A DNA stretch of 12,664 nt from Rhizobium sp. (GTDB lineage: Bacteria; Pseudomonadota; Alphaproteobacteria; Rhizobiales; Rhizobiaceae): NCBI GenBank assembly GCA_003501385.1, contig DNPN01000019.1, positions 1 through 12,664 of the forward strand, given 5' to 3'. The translations under genes and the position numbers were made by a program. Positions 1 through 5,609 of this stretch are shown here, piece by piece. Below the pieces are notes generated by a model. It was given only the letters and a program-made list of their open reading frames with translations, was not told where the DNA came from and made no database searches. How positions within the stretch are numbered: the stretch's first letter is position 1; every line of letters begins with the position of its first letter.

Positions 1-758
1 ATGGCAAACAGTTTTCCGGTGCGGGAAAAGCCGGTCTGCACCTCGTCGGCGATCAGCAGAATGCCATATTTATCAGCAATTTCGCGCAGCTTGAGCATGA
101 AAGCCTTAGGCACTTCATAAAAGCCGCCTTCGCCCTGCACAGGCTCGATGATAAAGGCAGCCACCCGGTTGGGATCAACATCAGCCTTGAACAATTTGTC
201 GAGCACGCCCAGCGTATCTTCCACCGTGGTGCCGTGCAGCTCGACCGGGAAGGGTACGTGGAACACATCCGGCATCATTGCTCCGAAGCCGGTTTTATAG
301 GGAACAACCTTTCCCGTCAGCGTCATGCCCATGAAGGTGCGGCCATGAAAAGCGCCGGTAAAGGCAATGACGGCTGAGCGGCTTGTGGCGGCTCTGGCGA
401 TTTTTACTGCATTTTCAACAGCTTCTGCGCCGGTGGTCACAAAAACCGTCTTCTTCTTGAACGCGCCTGGAACGGCATCGTTCAAGCGCTCGGCAAGACG
501 AACGTAATTCTCATAGGGCACGACCTGATGGCAGGTATGGGTGAAGCGATCCAGCTGCTCTTTGACAGCGGCAATCACCTTGGGATGCCGATGACCCGTA
601 TTCACCACAGCAATGCCGGCACCGAAATCGATATAACGATGGCCCTCGACATCCCAGATTTCGGCGTTTTCCGCCTTTTCCGCATAGATCTGCGTGGTGA
701 CACCCACGCCACGGGATATGGCATCGGTACGGCGTTCGGCAATGTCCTGGTTCAGCAT
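1..758 (-). CDS. gabT: 4-aminobutyrate aminotransferase, N-terminal part (cut by window edge)
   Basis: This is a class III PLP-dependent aminotransferase that moves the amino group of GABA to 2-oxoglutarate, giving succinate semialdehyde and glutamate (GABA shunt, cytoplasm). The frame is open from 758 to the left edge and gives 252 residues of a family usually near 425. It reads MLNQDIAERR, then WDVEGHRYIDFGAGIAVVNTGH, the PLP phosphate-binding stretch TTGAEAVENAVKIARAAT, GAFHGRT, and EPVQGEGGFY followed by IADEVQTGFSRTG. The Asp of DEVQ is the residue expected to bind the PLP pyridine nitrogen; the Schiff-base lysine lies outside the window. Two in-frame ATGs exist (764 and 758). The Shine-Dalgarno AGAGGA touches the first but sits 6 nt before the second, so 758 is chosen. 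The gene is separated from the response regulator by 195 bp and probably has its own promoter. The substrate call rests on resemblance to GabT; a related omega-aminotransferase is possible. Confidence 0.88.
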   Translation of the reverse strand, partial: MLNQDIAERRTDAISRGVGVTTQIYAEKAENAEIWDVEGHRYIDFGAGIAVVNTGHRHPKVIAAVKEQLDRFTHTCHQVVPYENYVRLAERLNDAVPGAFKKKTVFVTTGAEAVENAVKIARAATSRSAVIAFTGAFHGRTFMGMTLTGKVVPYKTGFGAMMPDVFHVPFPVELHGTTVEDTLGVLDKLFKADVDPNRVAAFIIEPVQGEGGFYEVPKAFMLKLREIADKYGILLIADEVQTGFSRTGKLFA

Positions 759-953
759 CTTCATTCCTCTCACGCGACACGGGTATTCACCCTGTTGATT
801 TTGATAAACTCAACATAAATTCTGCAAAGTTTCAATATCCATCTGCTATGTCCGCGATCAAAAAGTCTCAATCTTTGGCTGCAAGCTTCCACCCAATCGA
901 GATCGAGACCACGGAGCAGCCCCTCTGTCGTTGTCCATGTGTCGTGCAATCTC

Positions 954-1637
954 TCATTGCATATCTGTTGGATGATCATCGATCCAAGCTTCTTGAGTTG
1001 CCACCAGAGCCAGGTGGGCAAGGGCTGGCAATGACTTTGAGCCCGTCTTGGTCATGATCGAAGCCTTGTGATTTTCGACAGTTCGCTGGCTGATGCGCAG
1101 GTCCGCGGCGATATTCTTACTGGGATGGCCTGCGACAACCATCGTCATGATCTGCTTTTGCCGCATCGTGAGAGAAGAAGTCAGCTTGGCCGCGTCTTGC
1201 TGCCAGATCACGCGCTTGATCTCATCTTGTGATTGCGCGAGAGCCCTATCAATGCTGTCCAGAAGCTCGGAATGTTCCAATGGCTTTTCGATAAAGTCAG
1301 AGGCTCCCGCCTTCATCGCCTTTACTGCCATTGTCACGTCGCTGTTGCCCGTCATCATGATAGAGTGAAGGTGACGGCCGCTGTCTTTAAGCCGCTGAAG
1401 AAGCTCCAGTCCGTTCATGCCTGGAAGATAGCCATCCACCAGCAAACATCCGTCGTCCCAGGGATGGCTGGCATTCAAAAACGCTTCACAGCTGGCATAG
1501 GTTTCGACCATAAGGTCATGTTTTTCAAGCACAAGTCTCAAAGTTTGCAGCAGACGATCGTCATCATCGACCACAAAAACCGTGCTTGTCGTATCCATTG
1601 TCGCCGTCGAAGCAGCGGGCACAAGATCATCTTCCAT
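954..1637 (-). CDS. FixJ-family response regulator (receiver + LuxR-type HTH)
   Basis: This is a DNA-binding response regulator of the NarL/FixJ group. Numbered from the ATG at 1598, the receiver starts VFVVDDDD, the phospho-acceptor Asp is residue 55 (LLVDGYLPGMNG), the switch Thr is in MMTGNSD and the conserved Lys is in IEKP. A LuxR-type HTH follows at about residues 141-200 (LTMRQKQIMTMVVAG, SQRTVENHKASIM). The start is uncertain. The frame is open back to a TTG at 1700, with ATGs at 1661, 1637 and 1598, none with a strong Shine-Dalgarno. FixJ proteins are about 205-215 residues, which favours 1598 (214 aa) or 1637 (227 aa). The extra N-terminal sequence (LAKPIRLGDLEHAMHTLL) looks like the end of another receiver domain, followed by an Ala/Thr-rich linker. 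That suggests a truncated hybrid kinase-regulator. No partner kinase is present here. A perfect FNR/FixK box lies about 105 bp upstream of 1637. Target genes are unknown. Confidence 0.85.
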   Translation of the reverse strand: MEDDLVPAASTATMDTTSTVFVVDDDDRLLQTLRLVLEKHDLMVETYASCEAFLNASHPWDDGCLLVDGYLPGMNGLELLQRLKDSGRHLHSIMMTGNSDVTMAVKAMKAGASDFIEKPLEHSELLDSIDRALAQSQDEIKRVIWQQDAAKLTSSLTMRQKQIMTMVVAGHPSKNIAADLRISQRTVENHKASIMTKTGSKSLPALAHLALVATQEAWIDDHPTDMQ

Positions 1638-1741
1638 GTTCACGCCAAGCAAAGTGTGCATGGCGTGTTCCAGATCACCCAAACGAATGGGTTTAGCCAA
1701 AGCAGAATCTCACGCAATGACTGTCTCAGACGGTCCATCTG

Positions 1742-1755
1742 TTGATAGCAATCAA
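1742..1755 (-). promoter_or_regulatory. Perfect FNR/FixK-type binding site
   Basis: TTGAT-AGCA-ATCAA matches the FNR/FixK/Anr consensus TTGAT-N4-ATCAA at all ten fixed positions. It lies in the gap between the end of the P-type ATPase gene and the response regulator. If it works as a class II site centred at -41.5, transcription toward the regulator would start near 1707, downstream of the in-frame TGA at 1710-1712 and upstream of the ATGs at 1661, 1637 and 1598. No convincing -10 hexamer is visible; the best is CATTGC-like. This is a sequence match only, and control by oxygen is inferred. Confidence 0.6.
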
Positions 1756-1809
1756 GGCGTTAGCGCATGTCTTTTCGGAAAACACGGATCTACTTTTCTC
1801 TGACGAACT

Positions 1810-3654
1810 CTATCGCAGCGCCCGCAAAGCATTCAGAATAACCGCAACATCAATGACTTCCTGTGTCAGCGCGCCTTGAACGGGCGGCAAATAGCCAAAG
1901 CTTGCCAAAGCCATCGCACACAGTGACAGGCCAAGGCCCACGACAACGCTTTGTAGCGCAATGCGACGACTGCGGCGCGCCACCGCCATGGCTTTCACCA
2001 GCGGTGCCAACTCGTCCACCAACAGCACAACCCCCGCCGCTTCCGATGACGAGGCCGTGCCATGTGCGCCCATTGCTACACCCACATCGGCGCAGGCCAG
2101 CGCTGGCGCATCGTTCACGCCATCGCCCACCATCATCACCGGGCCATTGGCAACCTCCTTGCGCACAGTGGCAACCTTGGCATCGGGCGAAAGATCACCC
2201 AATACAAGATCGAAGCCCAGCGCCTTGCCCACTCTCATGACGATATCACTGCGATCACCAGAGGCCAGTACCAGCCGCGATACCCCTGCCTGCCTGATGC
2301 CATCCAGCATGGGTTTGGCATCGGCGCGGATTTGATCCTGCAACACGATAATCCCCGCGACCCGTCCATTGATGCCGACAGCCACGGTCATCGCAGTTGG
2401 ATCAATATCCGCAAGAAGGTCATTGGCTCGGACATTGCCGCAGTGTTGTGCGACAAAGCCATTGCCGCCCACAACCACTTTTTGTCCATCCACCATGCCC
2501 TCAAGCCCGGTTCCCGGTGTTTCCTGAACCGCCTCAGGGGTGGATAGAGGCAAGCCTTTGGCCTGCGCCGCCTTGATCAGCGCCGTTGCCACAATATGCC
2601 CGGAGGCCTGATCCAGGCTTGCCGCAAGCCGCAAAACATCTGATGGATCAAATTCTTCACGCGTCTTGATCTGGGTGATTGCGGCCTGCCCGTGCGTGAC
2701 GGTACCAGTTTTGTCGAGGATAACGGTGCGTATCCGCGACATGGCCTCCAGCACACCGCCGCCTTTGATCAGAACGCCCATGCTTGCTGCGCGGGACATG
2801 CCGGAAATCAGCGCGACGGGTACCGCAAGAATCAAGGGACAGGGTGTTGCAACAACAAGAACGGAGAGCACGCGGATAGTATCCTGCGTCAAAAACCAGG
2901 TCATCGCGGCGATCAAGATCGTCAGCGCCAAAAAGCCGATGGCATAGCGATCGGCCATGCGCACCATCGGGGCCTTGCTGGATTGTGCGGCCTCTACCAA
3001 CCGCACAATGCCTGCATACGTGCTTTCCGTTGCGAGACGGCTGGCAACAAGCTCAAATGGAGGTCCTGCACAAGCCGCACCACTCAACGCTTCGCTGCCC
3101 TTGAGGATGTTTTGCGGCAAGGCTTCCCCTGTCAGTGCGGAAAGATCAAGCACCGCGATGTCGCTCACGATGCGGCCATCGACCGGCAAAACATCACCTT
3201 GGCGGATCAACAGCCGATCCCCCGGCCTGATCTCTGCAATTGGCACTTGTTGCAGCACATCCCCATCAAACCGCATTGCGGTTTGCGCAACGCGCCCCAT
3301 CAGGGCGGTCATCTCCTTTTTCGCCCGATTTTCGGCAAAATCCTCGAGCAATTGGCCGCCGGCATACATCATGGCTACAACATTGGCCGCCAGTGGCTCA
3401 CCAAAGGCCAGCGCCGCTGACATGGAAAGAGCGGCGACAATGTCAAGGCCCATATCCCCCTTGCGCAGCGAGACTGCGATCTGGATGAACAGGCCAATCA
3501 GCACGGGAGCTGTGGCCGCAGACCAGACCCAACCGGCCTCAACCGGCAGGGAAAGCCACATGAGCATGCCACCCGTCACCAGCCCGATCGCGGCGATGCC
3601 GATCAGAACCCTTGACTGATAGCGGTGAAACATATCTCCAACGTGCAGCCGCAT
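1810..3654 (-). CDS. P1B-type (P1B-5-like) metal-transporting ATPase
   Basis: This is an inner-membrane heavy-metal pump, 614 aa. Visible hallmarks are the actuator loop LTGEA (residues 174-178), the phosphorylation site DKTGT (314-318), GDGVND (510-515) and several membrane segments. The transmembrane metal site reads TPCPL (270-274) instead of the CPC or SPC of other classes, and the last helix has QEVID (598-602). TPCP plus QExxD is the described signature of class P1B-5, whose studied member Nia of Sinorhizobium meliloti handles nickel and iron. The metal assignment here is inference. There is no N-terminal CxxC metal-binding domain. The protein ends right after the last helix, so the C-terminal hemerythrin-like domain of Nia is absent. 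The usual His-Pro dipeptide of the nucleotide domain reads His-Ile (SGHIVA). An ATG at 3681 would add nine residues, but AAGGA sits 8 nt before the ATG at 3654, so that start is used. The leader carries a 20-bp palindrome. The response regulator follows in the same direction. Confidence 0.9.
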   Translation of the reverse strand: MRLHVGDMFHRYQSRVLIGIAAIGLVTGGMLMWLSLPVEAGWVWSAATAPVLIGLFIQIAVSLRKGDMGLDIVAALSMSAALAFGEPLAANVVAMMYAGGQLLEDFAENRAKKEMTALMGRVAQTAMRFDGDVLQQVPIAEIRPGDRLLIRQGDVLPVDGRIVSDIAVLDLSALTGEALPQNILKGSEALSGAACAGPPFELVASRLATESTYAGIVRLVEAAQSSKAPMVRMADRYAIGFLALTILIAAMTWFLTQDTIRVLSVLVVATPCPLILAVPVALISGMSRAASMGVLIKGGGVLEAMSRIRTVILDKTGTVTHGQAAITQIKTREEFDPSDVLRLAASLDQASGHIVATALIKAAQAKGLPLSTPEAVQETPGTGLEGMVDGQKVVVGGNGFVAQHCGNVRANDLLADIDPTAMTVAVGINGRVAGIIVLQDQIRADAKPMLDGIRQAGVSRLVLASGDRSDIVMRVGKALGFDLVLGDLSPDAKVATVRKEVANGPVMMVGDGVNDAPALACADVGVAMGAHGTASSSEAAGVVLLVDELAPLVKAMAVARRSRRIALQSVVVGLGLSLCAMALASFGYLPPVQGALTQEVIDVAVILNALRALR

Positions 3655-3741
3655 TGTGTCTTCCTTTACATCCCTCATCAAAGACGAAAGGCTCGACGGA
3701 CCCGAAAATTATCGTGGTGACAGTCTGCGCCTTACAGAGCC

Positions 3742-3761
3742 GTGCGCCATATATGGTGCAC
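3742..3761. promoter_or_regulatory. Operator-like 20-bp palindrome upstream of the P-type ATPase
   Basis: GTGCGCCATATATGGTGCAC is a palindrome with one mismatched pair and a perfect CCATATATGG core. It lies 88-107 bp upstream of the ATPase start, where a promoter is expected. It does not match the nickel (NikR), RirA or Irr sites as I remember them. The regulator is unknown and could be a metal or stress sensor encoded elsewhere. Confidence 0.4.
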
Positions 3762-3787
3762 AAAGGTTCGCTGTAGCTCTTTTTATC

Positions 3788-3835
3788 TGCTGCATAATTC
3801 TTTAAACTGATTCCGGTTTAAAGAATTATGCAGCA
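3788..3835. repeat. Perfect inverted repeat, 20-bp arms, 8-nt loop
   Basis: The left arm TGCTGCATAATTCTTTAAAC (3788-3807) and its exact reverse complement (3816-3835) enclose the loop TGATTCCG. The stem is AT-rich and has no T-tract on either side, so it is not a textbook intrinsic terminator. It could be a dispersed palindromic element of the kind found many times in Hyphomicrobiales genomes, or an mRNA or terminator structure. It lies between the decayed ORF, whose stop codon is inside the right arm, and the ATPase promoter region. Confidence 0.75.
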
Positions 3836-3990
3836 AGAATATCATTCTTGCGCACCACAGGATGCCATAGTGCAGCCAGCCCAGGCAAAACAGCAAGGCC
3901 AATCAGCACACAGGCGGCAAATTCATGCCGCCCGGTGAGTGCTGCATCCAATGGCGGGTAGGAGAGCCGACAAAAGGCCATGTTTCGCAT
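3826..3990 (-). pseudogene. Decayed C-terminus of a membrane protein (fragment)
   Basis: The minus strand reads PLDAALTGRHEFAACV, then LIGLAVLPGLAALWHPVVRK, NDILAA and a TAA at 3826-3828. This has the composition of a final transmembrane helix with a short basic tail, and ordinary codon use. Further upstream the same frame turns into unconvincing basic sequence. The neighbouring frame reads SDVTGADAKHGLLSALLPAI, which would join onto it after a frameshift near 3950. An intact start and a full-length gene are absent. It may be the 3' remnant of a transporter (MFS-like), but I cannot name the family. The left boundary is approximate. A chance open frame remains possible. Confidence 0.35.
3833..3851. 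repeat. Small inverted repeat next to the large palindrome
   Basis: GCAAGAAT-ATC-ATTCTTGC has perfect 8-bp arms and a 3-nt loop. It overlaps the end of the 20-bp-arm repeat by three bases. Because of the overlap the two hairpins could be alternatives or stack end to end. On the minus strand it lies within the last codons of the decayed ORF. Confidence 0.5.
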
Positions 3991-4093
3991 CGGCCCCCGT
4001 GACGTCGGAGAAACAGGCCGAGGCGGCGTTCGACTATTGTCATTGGCGAACTGATTGAGCAGGCGCTGTGGCGTTGGGGTTCGCGTTTCGCAA

Positions 4094-4187
4094 GAGTTTG
4101 TCAGGGGAAAGTCGAGTCCGGTTTTGCCGAAAAGCTAACGAAGACAAAAAACGGAGTTTGTCACGGAAAAGGCGAACCCGATTGGCC
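4094..4187. repeat. Imperfect direct repeat with 60-bp period
   Basis: Two copies begin GAGTTTGTCA at 4094 and 4154, exactly 60 bp apart. They match at about 22 of 27 positions and then fade through GTCCGGTTTTGCC and ACCCGATTGGCC. The second copy covers the stop codon and last codons of cbpM. It resembles short intergenic repeats I associate with rhizobial genomes; this is recollection and needs a genome search. Confidence 0.4.
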
Positions 4188-4466
4188 AGTTGTCGCGTCG
4201 GGTGCAGGTGGCATCAATGTTGCCGCAAAGCGTCTAAGACCATGCACCTGATCGACAAGATGCAAGATGACACTCACCCCTTCATCATTGACACCAAGAC
4301 GTTCTTTCAGGTCCAAAATCAGTTGCGCCCGGGCAACGTCAATGTCGGAAAACTCCATATCCGTTGAGACAGCATTGGGTAGCAACCACTCCTCTTGCAG
4401 CCAGACGTCAAGGGTCTGTGGATTGACATGGGTGCGATCCATAAATTCAAACCTGTTGATGATCAT
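4161..4466 (-). CDS. cbpM: Chaperone modulator CbpM
   Basis: This is a 101-aa MerR-like helical protein that binds the J-domain of CbpA and, in E. coli, inhibits its co-chaperone activity. The family pattern is visible: an N-terminal hydrophobic strand, a short helix with EEWLLP, then DIDVARAQLILDLKERLGV, and VSVILHLVDQVHGLRR. The start ATG overlaps the cbpA stop codon as ATGA, indicating translational coupling. The length equals that of E. coli CbpM, but the last 20 or so residues (PPAPDATTGQSGSPFP) are Pro/Gly/Ser-rich, unlike the helical end of the family. They run into the second copy of a direct repeat, so the native C-terminus may have been replaced. Confidence 0.85.
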   Translation of the reverse strand: MIINRFEFMDRTHVNPQTLDVWLQEEWLLPNAVSTDMEFSDIDVARAQLILDLKERLGVNDEGVSVILHLVDQVHGLRRFAATLMPPAPDATTGQSGSPFP

Positions 4467-5368
4467 GACAGCATGTCCTTGCGCGGGTCGTCATCCGGGT
4501 TGGGCGTCCAGTTGGTCAGAAAGTTTTCCAGTTCTGTGTCCGCTTTGCTTGGCAGAACCACCCGCAGTGTCACCAGTTCGTCACCATGGCTATGGGCATG
4601 GGCAATGCCCTTGCCCTTCAGCCGCAGAACGGAGCCGGTATTCGATCCCTTTGGAATTGTCACCATGACAGCGCCTGTGGGGGTTGGCACTTTCAGCCGC
4701 GCACCCAGAACCGCCTCCCGGATTGTCACTGGCAAATCGAGATGGATGTCATCGCCCTTGCGCGTGAAGAAGGCATGCGGATTGACTGTTATGGTCACAA
4801 GTGCATCGCCAGCCTGGCCTTGAGGGCCGCCGGGCGCGCCCTTGCCACGCAGCCGCAGCACCTGCTTATCCTCAATTCCGGCGGGGATTGCCAGATCCAG
4901 CGAGCCACCATCGGGCAAGGAAATGCGTTTTTTGGCACCGTTAATGGCATCCAAAAAGTCAACAGTGAGGGTGTAGTTCAAATCCTGACCGCGCATCCGT
5001 CGTGATTGACGGGACTGGCGACCAAACATGTCTGCAAAAATATCCTCTGCGCCACCAAAATCGGAAAAACCCGAGGTGTTCTGATAGCGATTGCCACCAG
5101 CACCGTTGGCGGCATAATCCTTGTAGTAATTCTGCCTTGGTCGCTCTGTGCCAGATGCATCAATCTCGCCACTGTCGAAGCGCTTGCGCTTCTCAGGATC
5201 GGAGAGGATTTCATTTGCGGCAGACAGTTCCTTAAAACGTTCTTCCGCTTTGGCATTGCCCGGATTGAGATCAGGATGCAGCGTTTTGGCAAGCTTGCGG
5301 TACGCTTTGCGGATCTCGTCACTGGAGGCGGTTCTAGTAACACCCAGGGTTTCGTAAGGGTCTTTCAT
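4463..5368 (-). CDS. cbpA: Curved-DNA-binding-type DnaJ co-chaperone CbpA (class B J-protein)
   Basis: This is a 301-aa Hsp40 co-chaperone that stimulates the DnaK ATPase and delivers misfolded clients. The J-domain occupies residues 1-70, with the HPD tripeptide at 31-33 needed for DnaK stimulation. A Gly/Tyr/Asn-rich linker runs to about 125 and contains DIFADMFG. Two beta-rich client-binding domains then run from about 127 to 285 (LRGKGAPGG, LPVTIREAVLGA, LRLKGKGIAH). The Cys-rich zinc domain of DnaJ is absent, which fits CbpA/DnaJ2. The start ATG has GGAG 5 nt upstream. The gene overlaps cbpM by 4 bp and heads a minus-strand stretch. The upstream 241-bp gap shows a TATACA -10-like element (5420-5425) without a good -35, so the promoter is not settled. 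Confidence 0.92.
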   Translation of the reverse strand: MKDPYETLGVTRTASSDEIRKAYRKLAKTLHPDLNPGNAKAEERFKELSAANEILSDPEKRKRFDSGEIDASGTERPRQNYYKDYAANGAGGNRYQNTSGFSDFGGAEDIFADMFGRQSRQSRRMRGQDLNYTLTVDFLDAINGAKKRISLPDGGSLDLAIPAGIEDKQVLRLRGKGAPGGPQGQAGDALVTITVNPHAFFTRKGDDIHLDLPVTIREAVLGARLKVPTPTGAVMVTIPKGSNTGSVLRLKGKGIAHAHSHGDELVTLRVVLPSKADTELENFLTNWTPNPDDDPRKDMLS

Positions 5369-5533
5369 ATTGTCTCCGAACGGGCATCAGCAAAAGGCAC
5401 TCAAGTGCATAAAACTCAGTGTATACCTGTCTGTCCTCCACGGATAGCGTCGGAAACTACACAAGCCAATCTCCACCGCTGCCCAGTCGACACAAGACAA
5501 TTCGGCGCGCCAAGCATTCTGCATGCTACAAAA

Positions 5534-5554
5534 GGAGATTGGCCGTGAATCTCC
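5534..5554. repeat. Small hairpin in the gap upstream of cbpA
   Basis: GGAGATT-GGCCGTG-AATCTCC has perfect 7-bp arms. A third copy of the arm, as GCCAATCTCC, lies at 5465-5474 and forms a 10-bp inverted repeat with 5534-5543. It lies between the end of the acyltransferase gene and cbpA. It could be a weak terminator or an operator, and nothing decides between them. The rest of the gap 5369-5609 shows no gene. Confidence 0.25.
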
Positions 5555-5609
5555 GAGAGTCTGCCTGGTTCAGTCTGAGCCTGAAAGACTTTTGGGAGCA
5601 CGCTTCGGT

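Larger units (their letters stand above)
3655..4160. other. 506-bp stretch without an intact gene between ATPase and cbpM
   Basis: Reading from the ATPase side, this holds the ATPase leader with a 20-bp palindrome (3742-3761), two adjacent inverted repeats (3788-3851), a decayed membrane-protein fragment (about 3826-3990) and the first unit of an imperfect direct repeat (from 4094). No tRNA, known small RNA or transposase end was recognised. The mix of repeats and a gene fragment suggests a site of past insertion or deletion. Confidence 0.6.

Noticed and set aside
795..808. TTGAT-TTTG-ATAAA, one mismatch from an FNR/FixK box, before gabT
   Set aside because: Too close to the gabT start for a class II site (it would imply an almost leaderless transcript), and the 3' half is degenerate.
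770..1021. 83-aa minus-strand open frame across the gabT/regulator gap
   Set aside because: It overlaps the regulator gene in another frame, shows no domain or start signal and is basic, with no recognisable structure.
1233..1745. Plus-strand open frame of 170 codons
   Set aside because: It lies antisense to the response regulator and has no recognisable domain; the minus frame has clear receiver and HTH motifs.
3788..3835. Large palindrome as an intrinsic terminator of the cbpA-cbpM transcript
   Set aside because: The stem is AT-rich with no run of T after it on either strand; kept as a repeat instead.
5370..5410. CTTGAG-N15-CCCGTT as a heat-shock (RpoH) promoter for cbpA
   Set aside because: The -10 part is a poor match and would place the start site inside the ribosome-binding site.
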